Shown here: positions 32,847 through 41,998 of the stretch, piece by piece
Position numbering within the stretch: the first letter of the stretch is position 1
Layout of the letters: each line of letters begins with the position of its first letter
NCBI RefSeq assembly: GCF_000826545.1
Contig: NZ_CDME01000002.1
Span: forward strand, 1,435,187-1,499,186
Reading direction: 5' to 3'
Source of the DNA: Kibdelosporangium sp. MJ126-NF4
GTDB lineage: Bacteria; Actinomycetota; Actinomycetes; Mycobacteriales; Pseudonocardiaceae
Length of the DNA: 64,000 nucleotides
Program-made: the position numbers and the translations under genes
Notes under the pieces: generated by a model
The model's database searches: none
What the model was told of the DNA's origin: nothing
Seen by the model: the letters and a program-made list of their open reading frames with translations, nothing else

Positions 32847-33991
32847 GCGAGCTGACCGCACTGGTCGACCAGGTCGTCCAGACGGCCGAGCGGCACGTCG
32901 CCACCGCCGACCGGGACGCGGCCTTCCCGGTCGAGGCGCTGGCGCAGTTGCGCCGGACCAAGCTGCTCGGCCTGCTCGTTCCCGCCGAACACGGCGGTCT
33001 CGGCGGCACGCTGAGCGATGTCGTCGACGTGGGCATCAGGCTCGGCCGGACCGACATGTCACTGGCGATGATCTTCGTGATGCACTGCCAGCAGGTGGCG
33101 GCGGTGGTCCGGCACGCACACGAGCCGTTCCGCGCGGATCTGCTGAAACGCGTCGGGCAGGGCCAGGTGTACCTGGCGTCGGTGACCACCGAGGCGGGCA
33201 AGGGCGGCCACCTGCGCAGCGCGGAGTCGGCGCTGAGCGGGGACACGACACTGGCCATCGACCGGTTCGCGCCGATCGTGACCGGGGGCGTGTACGCGGA
33301 CGGCTTCCTGATCACCATGCGCAGCCCGAACGCCGACTCCCCCAACCAGGTCTCGCTGGTCTACGCCGACCGCGACCAGGTGGAGGTGACCGCGTCCGGC
33401 GACTGGCAGCCGATGGGGATGCGAGCCAGCCACAGCGTGCCGATGAAGCTGGTCGGCAGTGTGCCCGCGGAGCAGGTGATCGGCGAGCACGGGGCGTTCC
33501 CGGACATCGCCACCACGATCTTCGCGCCGCTGGCCCATCTGGGCTGGTCCGCGGCCTGGCTCGGGACCGCGGCAGGTGCGTTGTCCCGTGTGCTGCGGAT
33601 GATCCGCGGCAAGGACGGGCGTGACCGGTTCGACGTTCGCTCGGAGCTGTTGCTGACCAGGCTGTCCACCGCGCGGCAACGGCTCGACGGCGTGCACGCC
33701 CTGCTGCGGCGGGCGGAGCAGACCGTGCGCACGTCGCCGGACCTGTCCGTGCCGACCAACCAGTTGCTGCTCAACGCGCTGAAGATCACCGCGGCCGAGC
33801 AGTGCCACGCGGCGGTGAACGACCTGGTGGACGCGGTCGGGCTGCGACACGGCTATCTCAAGGACTCGCCGACCCGGTTGGAACTGGCACTGCGTGACCT
33901 GCGGTCAGCGGCGCTGAACTACAGCAACGACCGGCTGCACCTGGCCGACGGCAGGCTGGCACTGCTCGACCCGGAGGTCCGCTTTGTCTGA
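32843..33991 (+). CDS. Acyl-CoA dehydrogenase-like flavoprotein 1
   Basis: A 382-residue ACAD-fold flavoprotein: N-terminal helical domain with LLVPAEHGGLGGTLSD, a middle beta domain with YLASVTTEAGKGG, and a C-terminal helical domain. The place where MCAD-type enzymes carry the catalytic Glu reads SAALNYSNDRLH, with no Glu, as in ACAD-like enzymes of antibiotic clusters that act on carrier-bound substrates. It could desaturate or hydroxylate the aminoacyl chain. It is coupled to the ACP and to a second ACAD-like gene, suggesting a heteromeric enzyme. Confidence 0.85.
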   Translation: MSELTALVDQVVQTAERHVATADRDAAFPVEALAQLRRTKLLGLLVPAEHGGLGGTLSDVVDVGIRLGRTDMSLAMIFVMHCQQVAAVVRHAHEPFRADLLKRVGQGQVYLASVTTEAGKGGHLRSAESALSGDTTLAIDRFAPIVTGGVYADGFLITMRSPNADSPNQVSLVYADRDQVEVTASGDWQPMGMRASHSVPMKLVGSVPAEQVIGEHGAFPDIATTIFAPLAHLGWSAAWLGTAAGALSRVLRMIRGKDGRDRFDVRSELLLTRLSTARQRLDGVHALLRRAEQTVRTSPDLSVPTNQLLLNALKITAAEQCHAAVNDLVDAVGLRHGYLKDSPTRLELALRDLRSAALNYSNDRLHLADGRLALLDPEVRFV

Positions 33992-35075
33992 CCTGCTGGT
34001 CGCCCCCTCGTTGACCGGAGTGCTGGACGGCCTTCCCGCCGGGTCGTCCGGCCGGGACGTCTGGCGGGCGCTCGGCCGGGCCGGGGTCATCGAGCAGGTC
34101 GGTTCGAGCCCTGAGCCGGACCGGCTCGCCCACCTGCTCGCCGCGGTGGACCGGCGTTTCCCTGTCGGCACCACGCTGGCGGTGTGCGTGCAGGTGGCGA
34201 CCGTGCTGCCGATCCTCGCCACCGGCCCCGCCGACGTGCTGCGCAGGGCACAGACGGGGATCGACACGATCGCCTTCGCGGCCACCGATGTCGGTTCCGG
34301 CTCGGACCTGACCGCGCTGCGCACCGGGGTCCGGCTCGGCGACGACGGGATCGAGGTCACCGGGGACAAGCGCTGGATCACCAACGCGACCACGGCCGAC
34401 GCGTTCCTGGTGCTGGCCAGACACAAGGCGGGACGGCACTTCTCCAGCTTCACGTGGGTGCTTGTCCCTGCCTCCGCGCCGGGCGTGACGGTCACTCCGG
34501 CGGACACGACGTTGTTCGAGGGCTCCGGTGTCGGTCACGTGCGGTTCGACCGGGTGTTCTCCGGGCAGGTCATCGGACGCCCTGGCCGTGGCATGACCAC
34601 GTTCGCACGGCACATCGGGACCGAACGCCTCGCTGGTGGACTGTGGTCGGTGGCGTTGTGCCGACGCGTGCTGGCCGACACGCTGCAACGCCTGTCCACG
34701 CGTTCCCACGGTGAGAACACGCTGTGGCATGTGGACAGCGTTCGGCAGCGGTTCGCCGAATGCCTGGTCCGTGTCCGCCAGCTGGACGCGTTGACCAGGG
34801 AGGTTGGCAGGCGGATCGTGCGGGACCACGACGCCGCCGCGGCGGCGTTGGTGAAGGCCGCCGCGGCGAGCACCGTGGACCACGTCCTGGCCGAGTGCGC
34901 GCACCTGCAGGGCGCCGACGGGTTCTCGGACGGCGGTGTGCAGGAGCTTCGCGCGCAGGCCGGGCTGTTCGGCGTCGGCGGTGGCGTGACCGAGGTCGTT
35001 CTGTCCACTGTGGCCGATCAGGCGTCGGCGATACTGCGCGGGATGGACCGGGAATGTTCACCCGAACCCGGATAG
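33984..35075 (+). CDS. Acyl-CoA dehydrogenase-like flavoprotein 2
   Basis: A 363-residue ACAD-fold protein with the FAD/substrate motif FAATDVGSGSDLTAL, a GDKRWITNAT strand and a C-terminal HLQGADGFSDGG segment. The EGT-type catalytic motif is replaced by VGGGVTEV, so the usual Glu is not in its MCAD position. The TTG start at 33984 lies 6 bases after GGAGG and overlaps the previous gene by 8 bases. Paired ACADs that form heterotetramers are known in actinobacteria; that organisation is likely here (inference). The 3' end overlaps the PPTase gene by 22 bases. Confidence 0.85.
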   Translation: MSDLLVAPSLTGVLDGLPAGSSGRDVWRALGRAGVIEQVGSSPEPDRLAHLLAAVDRRFPVGTTLAVCVQVATVLPILATGPADVLRRAQTGIDTIAFAATDVGSGSDLTALRTGVRLGDDGIEVTGDKRWITNATTADAFLVLARHKAGRHFSSFTWVLVPASAPGVTVTPADTTLFEGSGVGHVRFDRVFSGQVIGRPGRGMTTFARHIGTERLAGGLWSVALCRRVLADTLQRLSTRSHGENTLWHVDSVRQRFAECLVRVRQLDALTREVGRRIVRDHDAAAAALVKAAAASTVDHVLAECAHLQGADGFSDGGVQELRAQAGLFGVGGGVTEVVLSTVADQASAILRGMDRECSPEPG

Positions 35076-35542
35076 TCCACGCCGACGCGGGACTGTGGAT
35101 CGCCACCGCTCCCCTGCCGTCCGGGGTGCCGGAGTCGGCGGCGGGCCGCAGCCTGCTGCGTGCGTTGCTGCGCGTGGCCGCTCCGGCCGCGGCGGCGGAC
35201 ACCGTGGCGACGCGTCCCGGCGGCAAGCCGTATCTGCGCGAACACCCCAGGATCGGCATCAGCGTGTCGCACGACCGGGGCGCCGTCGCCGCGTGCGTCG
35301 GCGTCGGCCGTGCAGTCGGGATCGATGTGCAGGTCCCGGACGACTCGCGGGAGCGCGCGTGGGTGTGGACGGTCCGGGAGGCCCTTGTGAAGACCACCGG
35401 GGAGGGACTGGCAGGCAGACCGTGGGACATCGACGTTCCACCGGGGCGCGGGTCGGGCACGTGGCGGTCGTGCCGCTGGGTGAGCCTGCGCGGCCGGTCG
35501 CCGATCCCGGTCAGCTACGCGTACCGGAAGGAAGCCTCATGA
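35054..35542 (+). CDS. 4'-phosphopantetheinyl transferase (short, with altered motif)
   Basis: A 162-residue Sfp-type PPTase, shorter than the usual 210-240. Motifs seen: PGGKPYL, ISVSHDRGAVAACVG and VGIDVQ, where the second acidic metal ligand of the GIDxE motif is Gln. The WxxKEA helix reads WTVREALVK, keeping Glu and the distal Lys but with Arg in place of the first Lys. It would activate the carrier proteins of this locus. Its position among carrier-protein genes supports the role, though the metal-site change leaves activity uncertain. Confidence 0.82.
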   Translation: MFTRTRIVHADAGLWIATAPLPSGVPESAAGRSLLRALLRVAAPAAAADTVATRPGGKPYLREHPRIGISVSHDRGAVAACVGVGRAVGIDVQVPDDSRERAWVWTVREALVKTTGEGLAGRPWDIDVPPGRGSGTWRSCRWVSLRGRSPIPVSYAYRKEAS

Positions 35543-36456
35543 CCTCGTCGGCCGAGTTGAGCTGCTACACCACGAACCTCGCCGAGTACCTCACGTGGGA
35601 GGTCACCGACGTCCGATGGCACATCGCCTCGGCGATCCGACTGGGCGTGCGCACCGGCCCCGGCGCACGGCTGGTCTTCTCCCAGCACACCCGCATGGAC
35701 CAGGGCCCGGATGGACAGGAACTGTCCTACCGGGGCGCACCGTCGTGGGACACGGCCCGTGCGGAGCTGGCGCGCGAACTGGCGCGGTCGGGGCAGGTGC
35801 TCGTGGTGACCGATGCCGCACACCTGCCGTGGTCGCCGTATCCGGACGACCAGCATGGTCCACATTGGGTACTCGTCCGCGCGCAGCGCAACGAGACATG
35901 GCTGGCCGTGGACAGGTTCAGCACGATGACCATGCACGGCAGGCAGCACCCGTTCGAGGGCTGGCTGACCGACGCCGAGTTGCGGCACGCCATGACGCCG
36001 ATGCCCGGCCTGCCGGTCGCCGTACGCAATCGGGACGCCCACGCACTCGGCTCACAGGTCCCACTTCCTCCCGACACGTCCTACCGCTGGCTGGTCAAGG
36101 CAGCCGCATCGGCGCCCGACACCGACGAGTGGTCCGTCGACGCCCTGCCGACGTTGCGACGCCTGGCAGACCGGCTCACCGTCGACGACACCGCCGTCGT
36201 GGACACCGTGGACGACCTGTGGGCGGCCGGAGTGCACCAGCATTTCCGGCTGACCGCGTTGACCGAACGCGGACTGGCGCCGATGCCGCTGGTCCAGCCC
36301 GTGCTCGTGGCGTGGACCAAGCTCGCGCGGTCGCTGCGGTTCGCCGCCAAGTCGGTACAACGCGGCAAGCCACGGCCCGATCTGGTCGTGCCCGCGTTCG
36401 ACCGGCTGATCACCACCACCGACAAACTGTGCACCGAACTGGTCGCGGAGGTATGA
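35539..36456 (+). CDS. Second BtrH-like cysteine acyltransferase/hydrolase (no ACP)
   Basis: A 305-residue protein paralogous to the N-terminal part of the 28808 protein: both share VVxDA, LPWxPY and a double His (HGPHWVLV here). Candidate triad residues are Cys9 ([12 protein letters not shown]), His109 and Asp125 (LAVDRF). The C-terminal half is helical and contains no carrier domain. BtrH-type enzymes transfer aminoacyl groups from ACP to an acceptor; a hydrolase or deprotecting role is also possible. It is coupled to the PPTase by ATGA and followed 4 bases later by an adenylating enzyme. Confidence 0.65.
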   Translation: MTSSAELSCYTTNLAEYLTWEVTDVRWHIASAIRLGVRTGPGARLVFSQHTRMDQGPDGQELSYRGAPSWDTARAELARELARSGQVLVVTDAAHLPWSPYPDDQHGPHWVLVRAQRNETWLAVDRFSTMTMHGRQHPFEGWLTDAELRHAMTPMPGLPVAVRNRDAHALGSQVPLPPDTSYRWLVKAAASAPDTDEWSVDALPTLRRLADRLTVDDTAVVDTVDDLWAAGVHQHFRLTALTERGLAPMPLVQPVLVAWTKLARSLRFAAKSVQRGKPRPDLVVPAFDRLITTTDKLCTELVAEV

Positions 36457-36460
36457 GGCG

Positions 36461-37927
36461 ATGCAGACCATGTACGACTGGTTCGCCGCGTCCGTGGCCG
36501 ACGGACCCGACCGGATCGCGCTGGAGATCGGCCAGGACCAGGTGACCTACCGCGAACTGTCCGACCTCGCCGACCACATCGCCGGTCAGCTGGTCACACG
36601 GATCGGTGGCGTGCCCCGCCGGGTCGGGCTCCTGGCGGCTCGCACTGCCCTCGCGTACGCCGGTTACCTGGCCATCCAGCGCCTTGGCGCGACCGCGATC
36701 CCGCTCAACCCCACGTTCCCGCCCGCCCGCAACGCCACGATCGCCCACCTGGCCGCGATGGACGTGGCGCTCACCGACCAGCAAGCGCCCGAGCTCCCGG
36801 TTCCCGTGGTGACAGCACGGCAGGCCGACGGTCCGCCGCCCGCGCTCCCCGCGTCGACGGCCACGGCCGAGGACATCGCGTACATCCTGTTCACCTCGGG
36901 GTCGACCGGGGCACCGAAGGGCGTGTGCGTCGCGCACCGGAACGTCACCGCGTACCTGTCACACGTGATCCCGCGCTACGAGGCAGGTCCGGGCGCGCGG
37001 TTCTCCCAGTTCTTCGAGTTGACGTTCGATCCGTCGGTGTACGACATGTTCACCGCGTGGGGCTCCGGCGCCACCTTGGTTGTGCCTGCACGCGGTGAGT
37101 TGCTGGCGCCGGTGCGGTTCGTCGACCGCGGCCGTGTGACGCACTGGAACTCCGTGCCGTCGGTGATCTCGCTGGCGCACCGCATGAAGGCGTTGAAACC
37201 AGGCAGCATGCCGACCTTGCGGTGGAGCATGTTCTGCGGTGAACCGCTCACGCTGCAGCAGGCCGAGGCTTGGCAGGCCGCGGCGTCCGGCAGCGTCGTG
37301 GAGAACATCTACGGGCCGACGGAGATGACCGTGACCTGTACCGAGTACCGGTTGCCGCGCGCGGACTGGCCGCAGCCGCCGAACGGGACGGTCCCGATCG
37401 GCACCCCGTATCCGGGGCTGGAGCACCTCATCCTGGACGACGGTGAACTGTGCTTGCGCGGGCCGCAACGATTCCCTGGCTATCTCGACACAGCAGACAA
37501 CGTGGGCCGATTCCTTACCGAGGACAGGGAAATCTACGACGGCTCGACCGAACTCACCGACGCGCACTGGTACCGCACCGGTGACCGAGTAGCCAGTTTC
37601 GCCGGTCAGTTGGTGCACATCGGACGGATCGATCACCAGGTGAAAATCCGCGGCTACCGGGTGGAACTGGGTGAAATCGAGGCAGTGCTGCGCAGGCAGC
37701 CTGGCGTCGCCGACGCGGTGGTCCTCGCGATGCCCGGTCGCGGCGAAACCGAACTCGTCGCTGCCTATACGGGCACACCACAGGACGAAGAAGTCCTCCT
37801 CACCGCGCTGAGTACCGCACTGCCCGCGTACATGGTGCCGCGCACAGTCACCGCGTTCGACGCGTTCCCACTGAACCAGAACGGAAAGGTAGACCGTCGA
37901 GCGCTCACCGACTCGCTCGTCGCCTGA
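36461..37927 (+). CDS. Amino-acid adenylating enzyme, stand-alone (VinM/NRPS A-domain-like)
   Basis: A 488-residue stand-alone adenylation enzyme with NRPS core motifs: [13 protein letters not shown] (A3), [12 protein letters not shown] (A4, with the amino-group-binding Asp), [10 protein letters not shown] (A5), YRTGDRV (A7), [15 protein letters not shown] (A8) and NQNGKVDR (A10). Presence of the A4 Asp indicates an alpha-amino acid substrate. In vicenistatin synthesis VinM adds a protecting amino acid to an aminoacyl-ACP; the second ligase here could do the same. It is the last enzyme of the rightward operon. Confidence 0.92.
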   Translation: MQTMYDWFAASVADGPDRIALEIGQDQVTYRELSDLADHIAGQLVTRIGGVPRRVGLLAARTALAYAGYLAIQRLGATAIPLNPTFPPARNATIAHLAAMDVALTDQQAPELPVPVVTARQADGPPPALPASTATAEDIAYILFTSGSTGAPKGVCVAHRNVTAYLSHVIPRYEAGPGARFSQFFELTFDPSVYDMFTAWGSGATLVVPARGELLAPVRFVDRGRVTHWNSVPSVISLAHRMKALKPGSMPTLRWSMFCGEPLTLQQAEAWQAAASGSVVENIYGPTEMTVTCTEYRLPRADWPQPPNGTVPIGTPYPGLEHLILDDGELCLRGPQRFPGYLDTADNVGRFLTEDREIYDGSTELTDAHWYRTGDRVASFAGQLVHIGRIDHQVKIRGYRVELGEIEAVLRRQPGVADAVVLAMPGRGETELVAAYTGTPQDEEVLLTALSTALPAYMVPRTVTAFDAFPLNQNGKVDRRALTDSLVA

Positions 37928-38103
37928 AGGTGAGCGAGGTCACTTATCCGGGAAAGGGAGGATGAATTTTCTGTTCTCGTTGCGCTGAAACAGGCTCTGG
38001 GCCTGCGGTTTCCGTGCTCGTGGTGACCGCGCTCCCATATTCGGGTGAAGTCGGTGCCCGAATGGGGAAGAATTGTCGTGGCCGATGAGTTGGGGCAGTT
38101 GTG

Positions 38104-38129
38104 TCGGTCTACTGGGGTAGACAGACCGA
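38104..38129. promoter_or_regulatory. Imperfect palindrome upstream of the exporter gene
   Basis: In the 268-base gap between the adenylating enzyme and the exporter, TCGGTCT (38104-38110) pairs with AGACCGA (38123-38129), and the inner CTAC/GTAG pair also matches. It lies 67 bases upstream of the exporter ATG and could be an operator for product-induced export. No adjacent regulator gene is available, so the protein that would bind it is unknown. The rest of the gap holds nothing recognisable. Confidence 0.4.
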
Positions 38130-38195
38130 TGTCCACGCCGGGGCAGTCTGGGGGCTGTACGGCGACTGCGAGCAAGAAACCAGTGAGGTACCACG

Positions 38196-39647
38196 ATGTC
38201 AGATGTGCTCCAGGAACGACCGGCCAGATCGGGCGGCCGCACACCCACTGTGGTGCGGCTGCTGGTGCTGGCCACGTTCGTGGTGATCCTCAACGAGACC
38301 ATCATGATCAACGCCATTCCCCGGCTGATGGAGTCGTTGCACGTCACCGAGCAGTCGGCGCAGTGGGTCTCCACCGCCTTCATGCTGACCATGGCCGCCG
38401 TCATCCCGACGACCGGATGGTTCCTGCAGCGGGTCACCACCCGGCAGGCGTACGCGCTGGCCATGGGCGCGTTCATCGTCGGCACGATCGTGTCCGCGGT
38501 CGCGCCGACGTTCGCGGTGCTGCTCATCGGCCGGATCATCCAGGCAGGCGGCACGGCAGTGATGTTGCCGCTGCTGATCACCACCCTGATGACGGTCGTT
38601 CCCGAAGAGGACCGCGGCCAGGTGATGGGCAACGTCATGCTGGCGATATCCGTGGCGCCCGCGCTCGGCCCGACAGTGTCCGGTCTGATCCTGCAGGTCG
38701 GGTCCTGGCGGCTGCTGTTCGTCGTCGTGCTGCCGATCGCGGCGCTGGTGACCGTGTTCGGGCTGCGCAAGATGATCAACATCGGCGAGCCCGTGATCAG
38801 TTCCATCGACTGGTTCAGTGTCGTGCTGGCCGCGCTCGGCTTCGGCGGCTTCGTCTATGGCCTGAGCTTGTTCGGCGAGGCCAAGAGCGGCCTCGGCATC
38901 GGCTTCGTCGTCGCCGGGCTCGCGATCACCGCGGTGTTCGTGTTCCGTCAGCTCAAGCTGCAGCGCACCGACTCGCCGCTGCTGGATCTGCGCACCCTGA
39001 AGGTCGGCACGTTCCGGATCGCACTGGGACTGACGGCCGTCGGATTCCTGGCGATGCTCAGCGCGATGGTCCTGCTGCCGCTGTACCTGCAGAACCTGCG
39101 TGGCCTGAGCCCGCTGCAGACCGGTTTCCTCGTCATGCCGGGTGGTCTGGCCATGGGGCTGCTCGGCCCGACCATCGGCAGGTTGTTCGACCGGTTCGGC
39201 GCGAGGCCGCTGGTGATCCCCGGCGCGATCGGCATGGTGGTGGCGTTGGCCGGGTTCACCCAGATCTCGGCGACGATGCCGTACTGGCAGATCCTGGGCC
39301 TGCACGTGCTGCTGATGCTGAGCCTGGCCGCGATGTTCACCCCGGTGTTCACGCTCGGCATGGGCGACGTCCCCGCGCACCTGTACTCGCACGGCAGCTC
39401 CATACTGGGCGCGCTGCAGCAGGTCGCAGGCGCGTTCGGCACGGCGCTGGTGATCACCATCCTGACCACGCGGGTCACCAGCCTGACAGCTGAAGGTGTG
39501 GCCATCGCGGACGCGCAGCTGAGTGGTATGCGCATCGCCTTCATCGTCGCGACCGTCATTGCCTTGTTCACGATCATCCTCGCGCTGAGGCTGCCGAACC
39601 GGCCAACCACCAGCAGCGAGGGCGAGGTCAGCGCTCCCGTGCACTAG
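38196..39647 (+). CDS. DHA2-family MFS multidrug exporter
   Basis: A 483-residue EmrB/QacA-type transporter with about 14 hydrophobic segments. It begins with a cytosolic stretch, then VILNETIMINAIPRLM (motif D1 position), a GRIIQAGGTAVMLPL loop and repeated Gly-rich helices. GAGGTACCACG is upstream of the ATG. It is the natural candidate for exporting the final product, since it closes the biosynthetic block. Its stop overlaps by four bases the stop of the oppositely oriented LacI gene. Confidence 0.9.
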   Translation: MSDVLQERPARSGGRTPTVVRLLVLATFVVILNETIMINAIPRLMESLHVTEQSAQWVSTAFMLTMAAVIPTTGWFLQRVTTRQAYALAMGAFIVGTIVSAVAPTFAVLLIGRIIQAGGTAVMLPLLITTLMTVVPEEDRGQVMGNVMLAISVAPALGPTVSGLILQVGSWRLLFVVVLPIAALVTVFGLRKMINIGEPVISSIDWFSVVLAALGFGGFVYGLSLFGEAKSGLGIGFVVAGLAITAVFVFRQLKLQRTDSPLLDLRTLKVGTFRIALGLTAVGFLAMLSAMVLLPLYLQNLRGLSPLQTGFLVMPGGLAMGLLGPTIGRLFDRFGARPLVIPGAIGMVVALAGFTQISATMPYWQILGLHVLLMLSLAAMFTPVFTLGMGDVPAHLYSHGSSILGALQQVAGAFGTALVITILTTRVTSLTAEGVAIADAQLSGMRIAFIVATVIALFTIILALRLPNRPTTSSEGEVSAPVH

Positions 39648-40693
39648 TCACGGGTGCTTGTACGGCGAACAACCGACCAGGCTCCGGCATACGAGTCCGG
39701 TTTCTGACCAAGCGCGGCCTGTGCGCAGGCCGCGCCCTGGTCGCGTAGGGACTGTGCGACGGTCGTCAGGCCTAGTTGTGCCGCGACGGCCGCGTCGTCC
39801 CACCCGGTCACAGCGAGGTCATCGGGGATGGCGCGGCCAGCGGCACGCGCCGCGCGGACAACCCCGGCGGCCTGCTGATCGCTCATCGCGGCGATCGCGT
39901 CCGGCGGCTCGGCGGACGACAGCAAGGTGGCCGCCACAGCCTCCGCCTCGGCCGTGTCGTTGCGTGCGCAGACCGCGACGACCACGTCTCGCCACAGGAT
40001 GCCGTTGTCCGCTGCCGCCTGGCGGTATCCGTCCAGCCGTTGCCGCGTCACGGGGAACAGCACTCCCGTAGTGTCCTCGCCGCGTGTGACGGCGCTGTCG
40101 CGTTGCCGGGACAGCGGAAAACTCAGCACAGCCGGGCGGGTGGCGTCCGCGAACGCGACCGCGCCCACCGCCCGTGCGGCTGCCTGGTTGTCGATGCTCA
40201 CCAAATGCAGGCCGGGTACGGCCGGGCCGCCGTGCACCACCGCCGGGCGTTTCGTCGCCTGTACGGCGAGCAGGATCGGGTCATCGTCAGACGTGGTCCA
40301 CACGATGAACCCGTCGACGGCCGCGTCCTGGACACGGGCTGCGTCGTCCGTGGCGCCCGTGATCGGCAGGATCGTCACGCCGTAGCCGTGGCCCGCACAG
40401 ACATCGGCGATCCCGGCCAGGAAAGTGACCGCCTGCGGGTCGTCGAACGCGTAGCTCAGGTGCTCACCCATCACGACGCCGAGCGTGCGGGTGCTGCCAC
40501 GGCGCAGTGACCGGGCGCTCGGGTCGGGCCCGGCGTACCCCAGTTGGGCCGCCGCGGCGAGCACCTTCGTGCGCGCCTGGTCCGAGACGCGGTTGGGCTG
40601 GTTGTAGGTGTAGGACGCGGTCATGACCGACACACCGGCCAACTCAGCCACCTGAGCGAGAGTCACCCGCTTCGAACCCATGCCGTGCAGCAT
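39644..40693 (-). CDS. LacI-family transcriptional regulator
   Basis: A 349-residue (or 345 from the ATG at 40681) LacI/GalR regulator. The N-terminal HTH reads VTLAQVAELAGVSVMTASYTYN, followed by the hinge and a periplasmic-binding-like ligand domain. The ligand domain has LGVVMGE and a C-terminal DDLAVTGWDDAAVAAQLGLTT. Neither candidate start has a Shine-Dalgarno sequence. It is divergent from an MFS gene, and the palindrome between their starts is the probable operator. It likely represses the transporter and itself until a small sugar-like or related ligand binds. Confidence 0.9.
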   Translation of the reverse strand: MLHGMGSKRVTLAQVAELAGVSVMTASYTYNQPNRVSDQARTKVLAAAAQLGYAGPDPSARSLRRGSTRTLGVVMGEHLSYAFDDPQAVTFLAGIADVCAGHGYGVTILPITGATDDAARVQDAAVDGFIVWTTSDDDPILLAVQATKRPAVVHGGPAVPGLHLVSIDNQAAARAVGAVAFADATRPAVLSFPLSRQRDSAVTRGEDTTGVLFPVTRQRLDGYRQAAADNGILWRDVVVAVCARNDTAEAEAVAATLLSSAEPPDAIAAMSDQQAAGVVRAARAAGRAIPDDLAVTGWDDAAVAAQLGLTTVAQSLRDQGAACAQAALGQKPDSYAGAWSVVRRTSTRD

Positions 40694-40696
40694 AGG

Positions 40697-40712
40697 TGTG
40701 TATCGTTACACA
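40697..40712. promoter_or_regulatory. Palindromic operator between LacI and MFS starts
   Basis: A perfect inverted repeat TGTGTA-TCGT-TACACA lies one base from the MFS ATG (40714) and 3 bases from the outermost LacI ATG (40693). With so little space, at least one transcript is probably leaderless, and bound repressor would cover both start sites. Confidence 0.7.
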
Positions 40713-40713
40713 G

Positions 40714-41943
40714 ATGGCTCGCACACTGTCCGGCGCGCCGCGCAGGGTGACCGTTTCGGCGTTCGTGGCGTTCGCCGCCTTCGGGGCGTTCTGGGGAGTC
40801 TGGGGCGCTGCCGTGCCGCGGGTGCAACACCAGGCGGGCATTGGCGACGGCCAACTCGGGTTCGCGCTGTTGTTCGTCGGCGCCGGGGCCCTTCCCGCGA
40901 TGCTGCTGGTAGGCAGGGCACTCGACCGGTGGGGTCTGCGGGTCGCGGCTCTGGTTGTCTGCGCGCTCGGCCTGGCGGGCGTCGGGTTGGCCCTGACCGC
41001 CATGGACTTGGCGAGCCTGTGCATCGCGCTGGCGGTGGTCGGCGCGACCAGTGGAGCGGCTGACGTTGCCATCAACGCGATCGCCGGTCGTGCCGAGAAG
41101 ATGACCGAACGGCCTGTCATTCTCCGTGCCCACGGCGTTTTCTCCAGTTTCGTGGTGCTGGGCAGTCTCTCGACGGGGCTGGCGGCGGCGCTGCCGCTCG
41201 CGGTCGTGTTCATCGCCGTCGCGGTCGTCGCGTTGGCGGCCAGCGCGGCCATGGTCAGGCTGCTGCCCGCCCACGTCACCACAGAAGGTCGCCCCAGCAC
41301 GGCTTCCATGCCATCCGCGCGGTGGAGAGTCGCTCCCCTGCTGATCATCGGAATACTCGGAGCGCTCGCGCTCGCCAGCGAGAACGCGCACCAGAGCTGG
41401 AGCGCGGTCTTCGCGCACGACGAACTCCGTTCAGGTGCCGGGCTGAGCGCTGTCGCGCCCGCGGTGTTCGCCGCGACGGTCGCGGTTACGCGCTTCGTCA
41501 CAGGCAGCCTCAAGGTCGTGCACGCACGCGCCGTGCTGCTCATCGGCTCGGCGGCTGCGGCGACCGGCACCGTGGTGATTGCTGTCGCTCCCACGCTGCT
41601 GGTGGCCACGCCGGGCCTTGTCGTCGCGGCGGCTGGCACCGCGGTGCTGTTCCCCACCATCGTCGGCATCGTGTCGAGGAACGTGGCCGAGTCCCACCGA
41701 GGGCGTGCCACGTCGGTCGTCACCGCCGTGTCGTACTTCGGGTACCTGCTCGGCCCTGTCTACGTTGGTCTGTGGGCGGACGGCATCGGCCTGCGCGGAG
41801 CCATGTTCGCGGTCGCCGCCCTCGGCGTCGCCTTGTTCGTCCTGACGCCCGTCCTGGTGCGCTTCAGTGGATTCGCACCGAAATCAGCCGACCAGGGTGG
41901 GCAGGTCCGCGGCGAACTGGTCGAAGCCAGGCAGTGCCAGTAG
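40714..41943 (+). CDS. MFS transporter, single-unit small-molecule type
   Basis: A 409-residue 12-segment major facilitator protein. It starts with a short Arg-containing tail, then AFAAFGAFWGVWGAAVP, and has a GRALDRWGLR loop resembling motif A between helices 2 and 3. The family resembles YfkF/FucP-like permeases, but the substrate cannot be assigned. ATG 40714 follows the operator directly with no ribosome-binding site. It is probably controlled by the divergent LacI protein. Confidence 0.82.
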   Translation: MARTLSGAPRRVTVSAFVAFAAFGAFWGVWGAAVPRVQHQAGIGDGQLGFALLFVGAGALPAMLLVGRALDRWGLRVAALVVCALGLAGVGLALTAMDLASLCIALAVVGATSGAADVAINAIAGRAEKMTERPVILRAHGVFSSFVVLGSLSTGLAAALPLAVVFIAVAVVALAASAAMVRLLPAHVTTEGRPSTASMPSARWRVAPLLIIGILGALALASENAHQSWSAVFAHDELRSGAGLSAVAPAVFAATVAVTRFVTGSLKVVHARAVLLIGSAAAATGTVVIAVAPTLLVATPGLVVAAAGTAVLFPTIVGIVSRNVAESHRGRATSVVTAVSYFGYLLGPVYVGLWADGIGLRGAMFAVAALGVALFVLTPVLVRFSGFAPKSADQGGQVRGELVEARQCQ

Positions 41944-41998
41944 GCGGACAAGTCCCGTCAGGGGCACGCGTATCTGTGCCACTCCCGTCACGCGGTAT

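Noticed and set aside
28808..37927. Diazo or N-N bond chemistry as in kinamycin/lomaiviticin
   Set aside because: None of the characteristic kinamycin N-N genes was recognised; the module matches aminoacyl-ACP chemistry instead.
1..39647. Naming the final natural product
   Set aside because: The core predicts an angucyclinone, but no sugar genes are present and the amino-acid substrate cannot be read; a name would be a guess.
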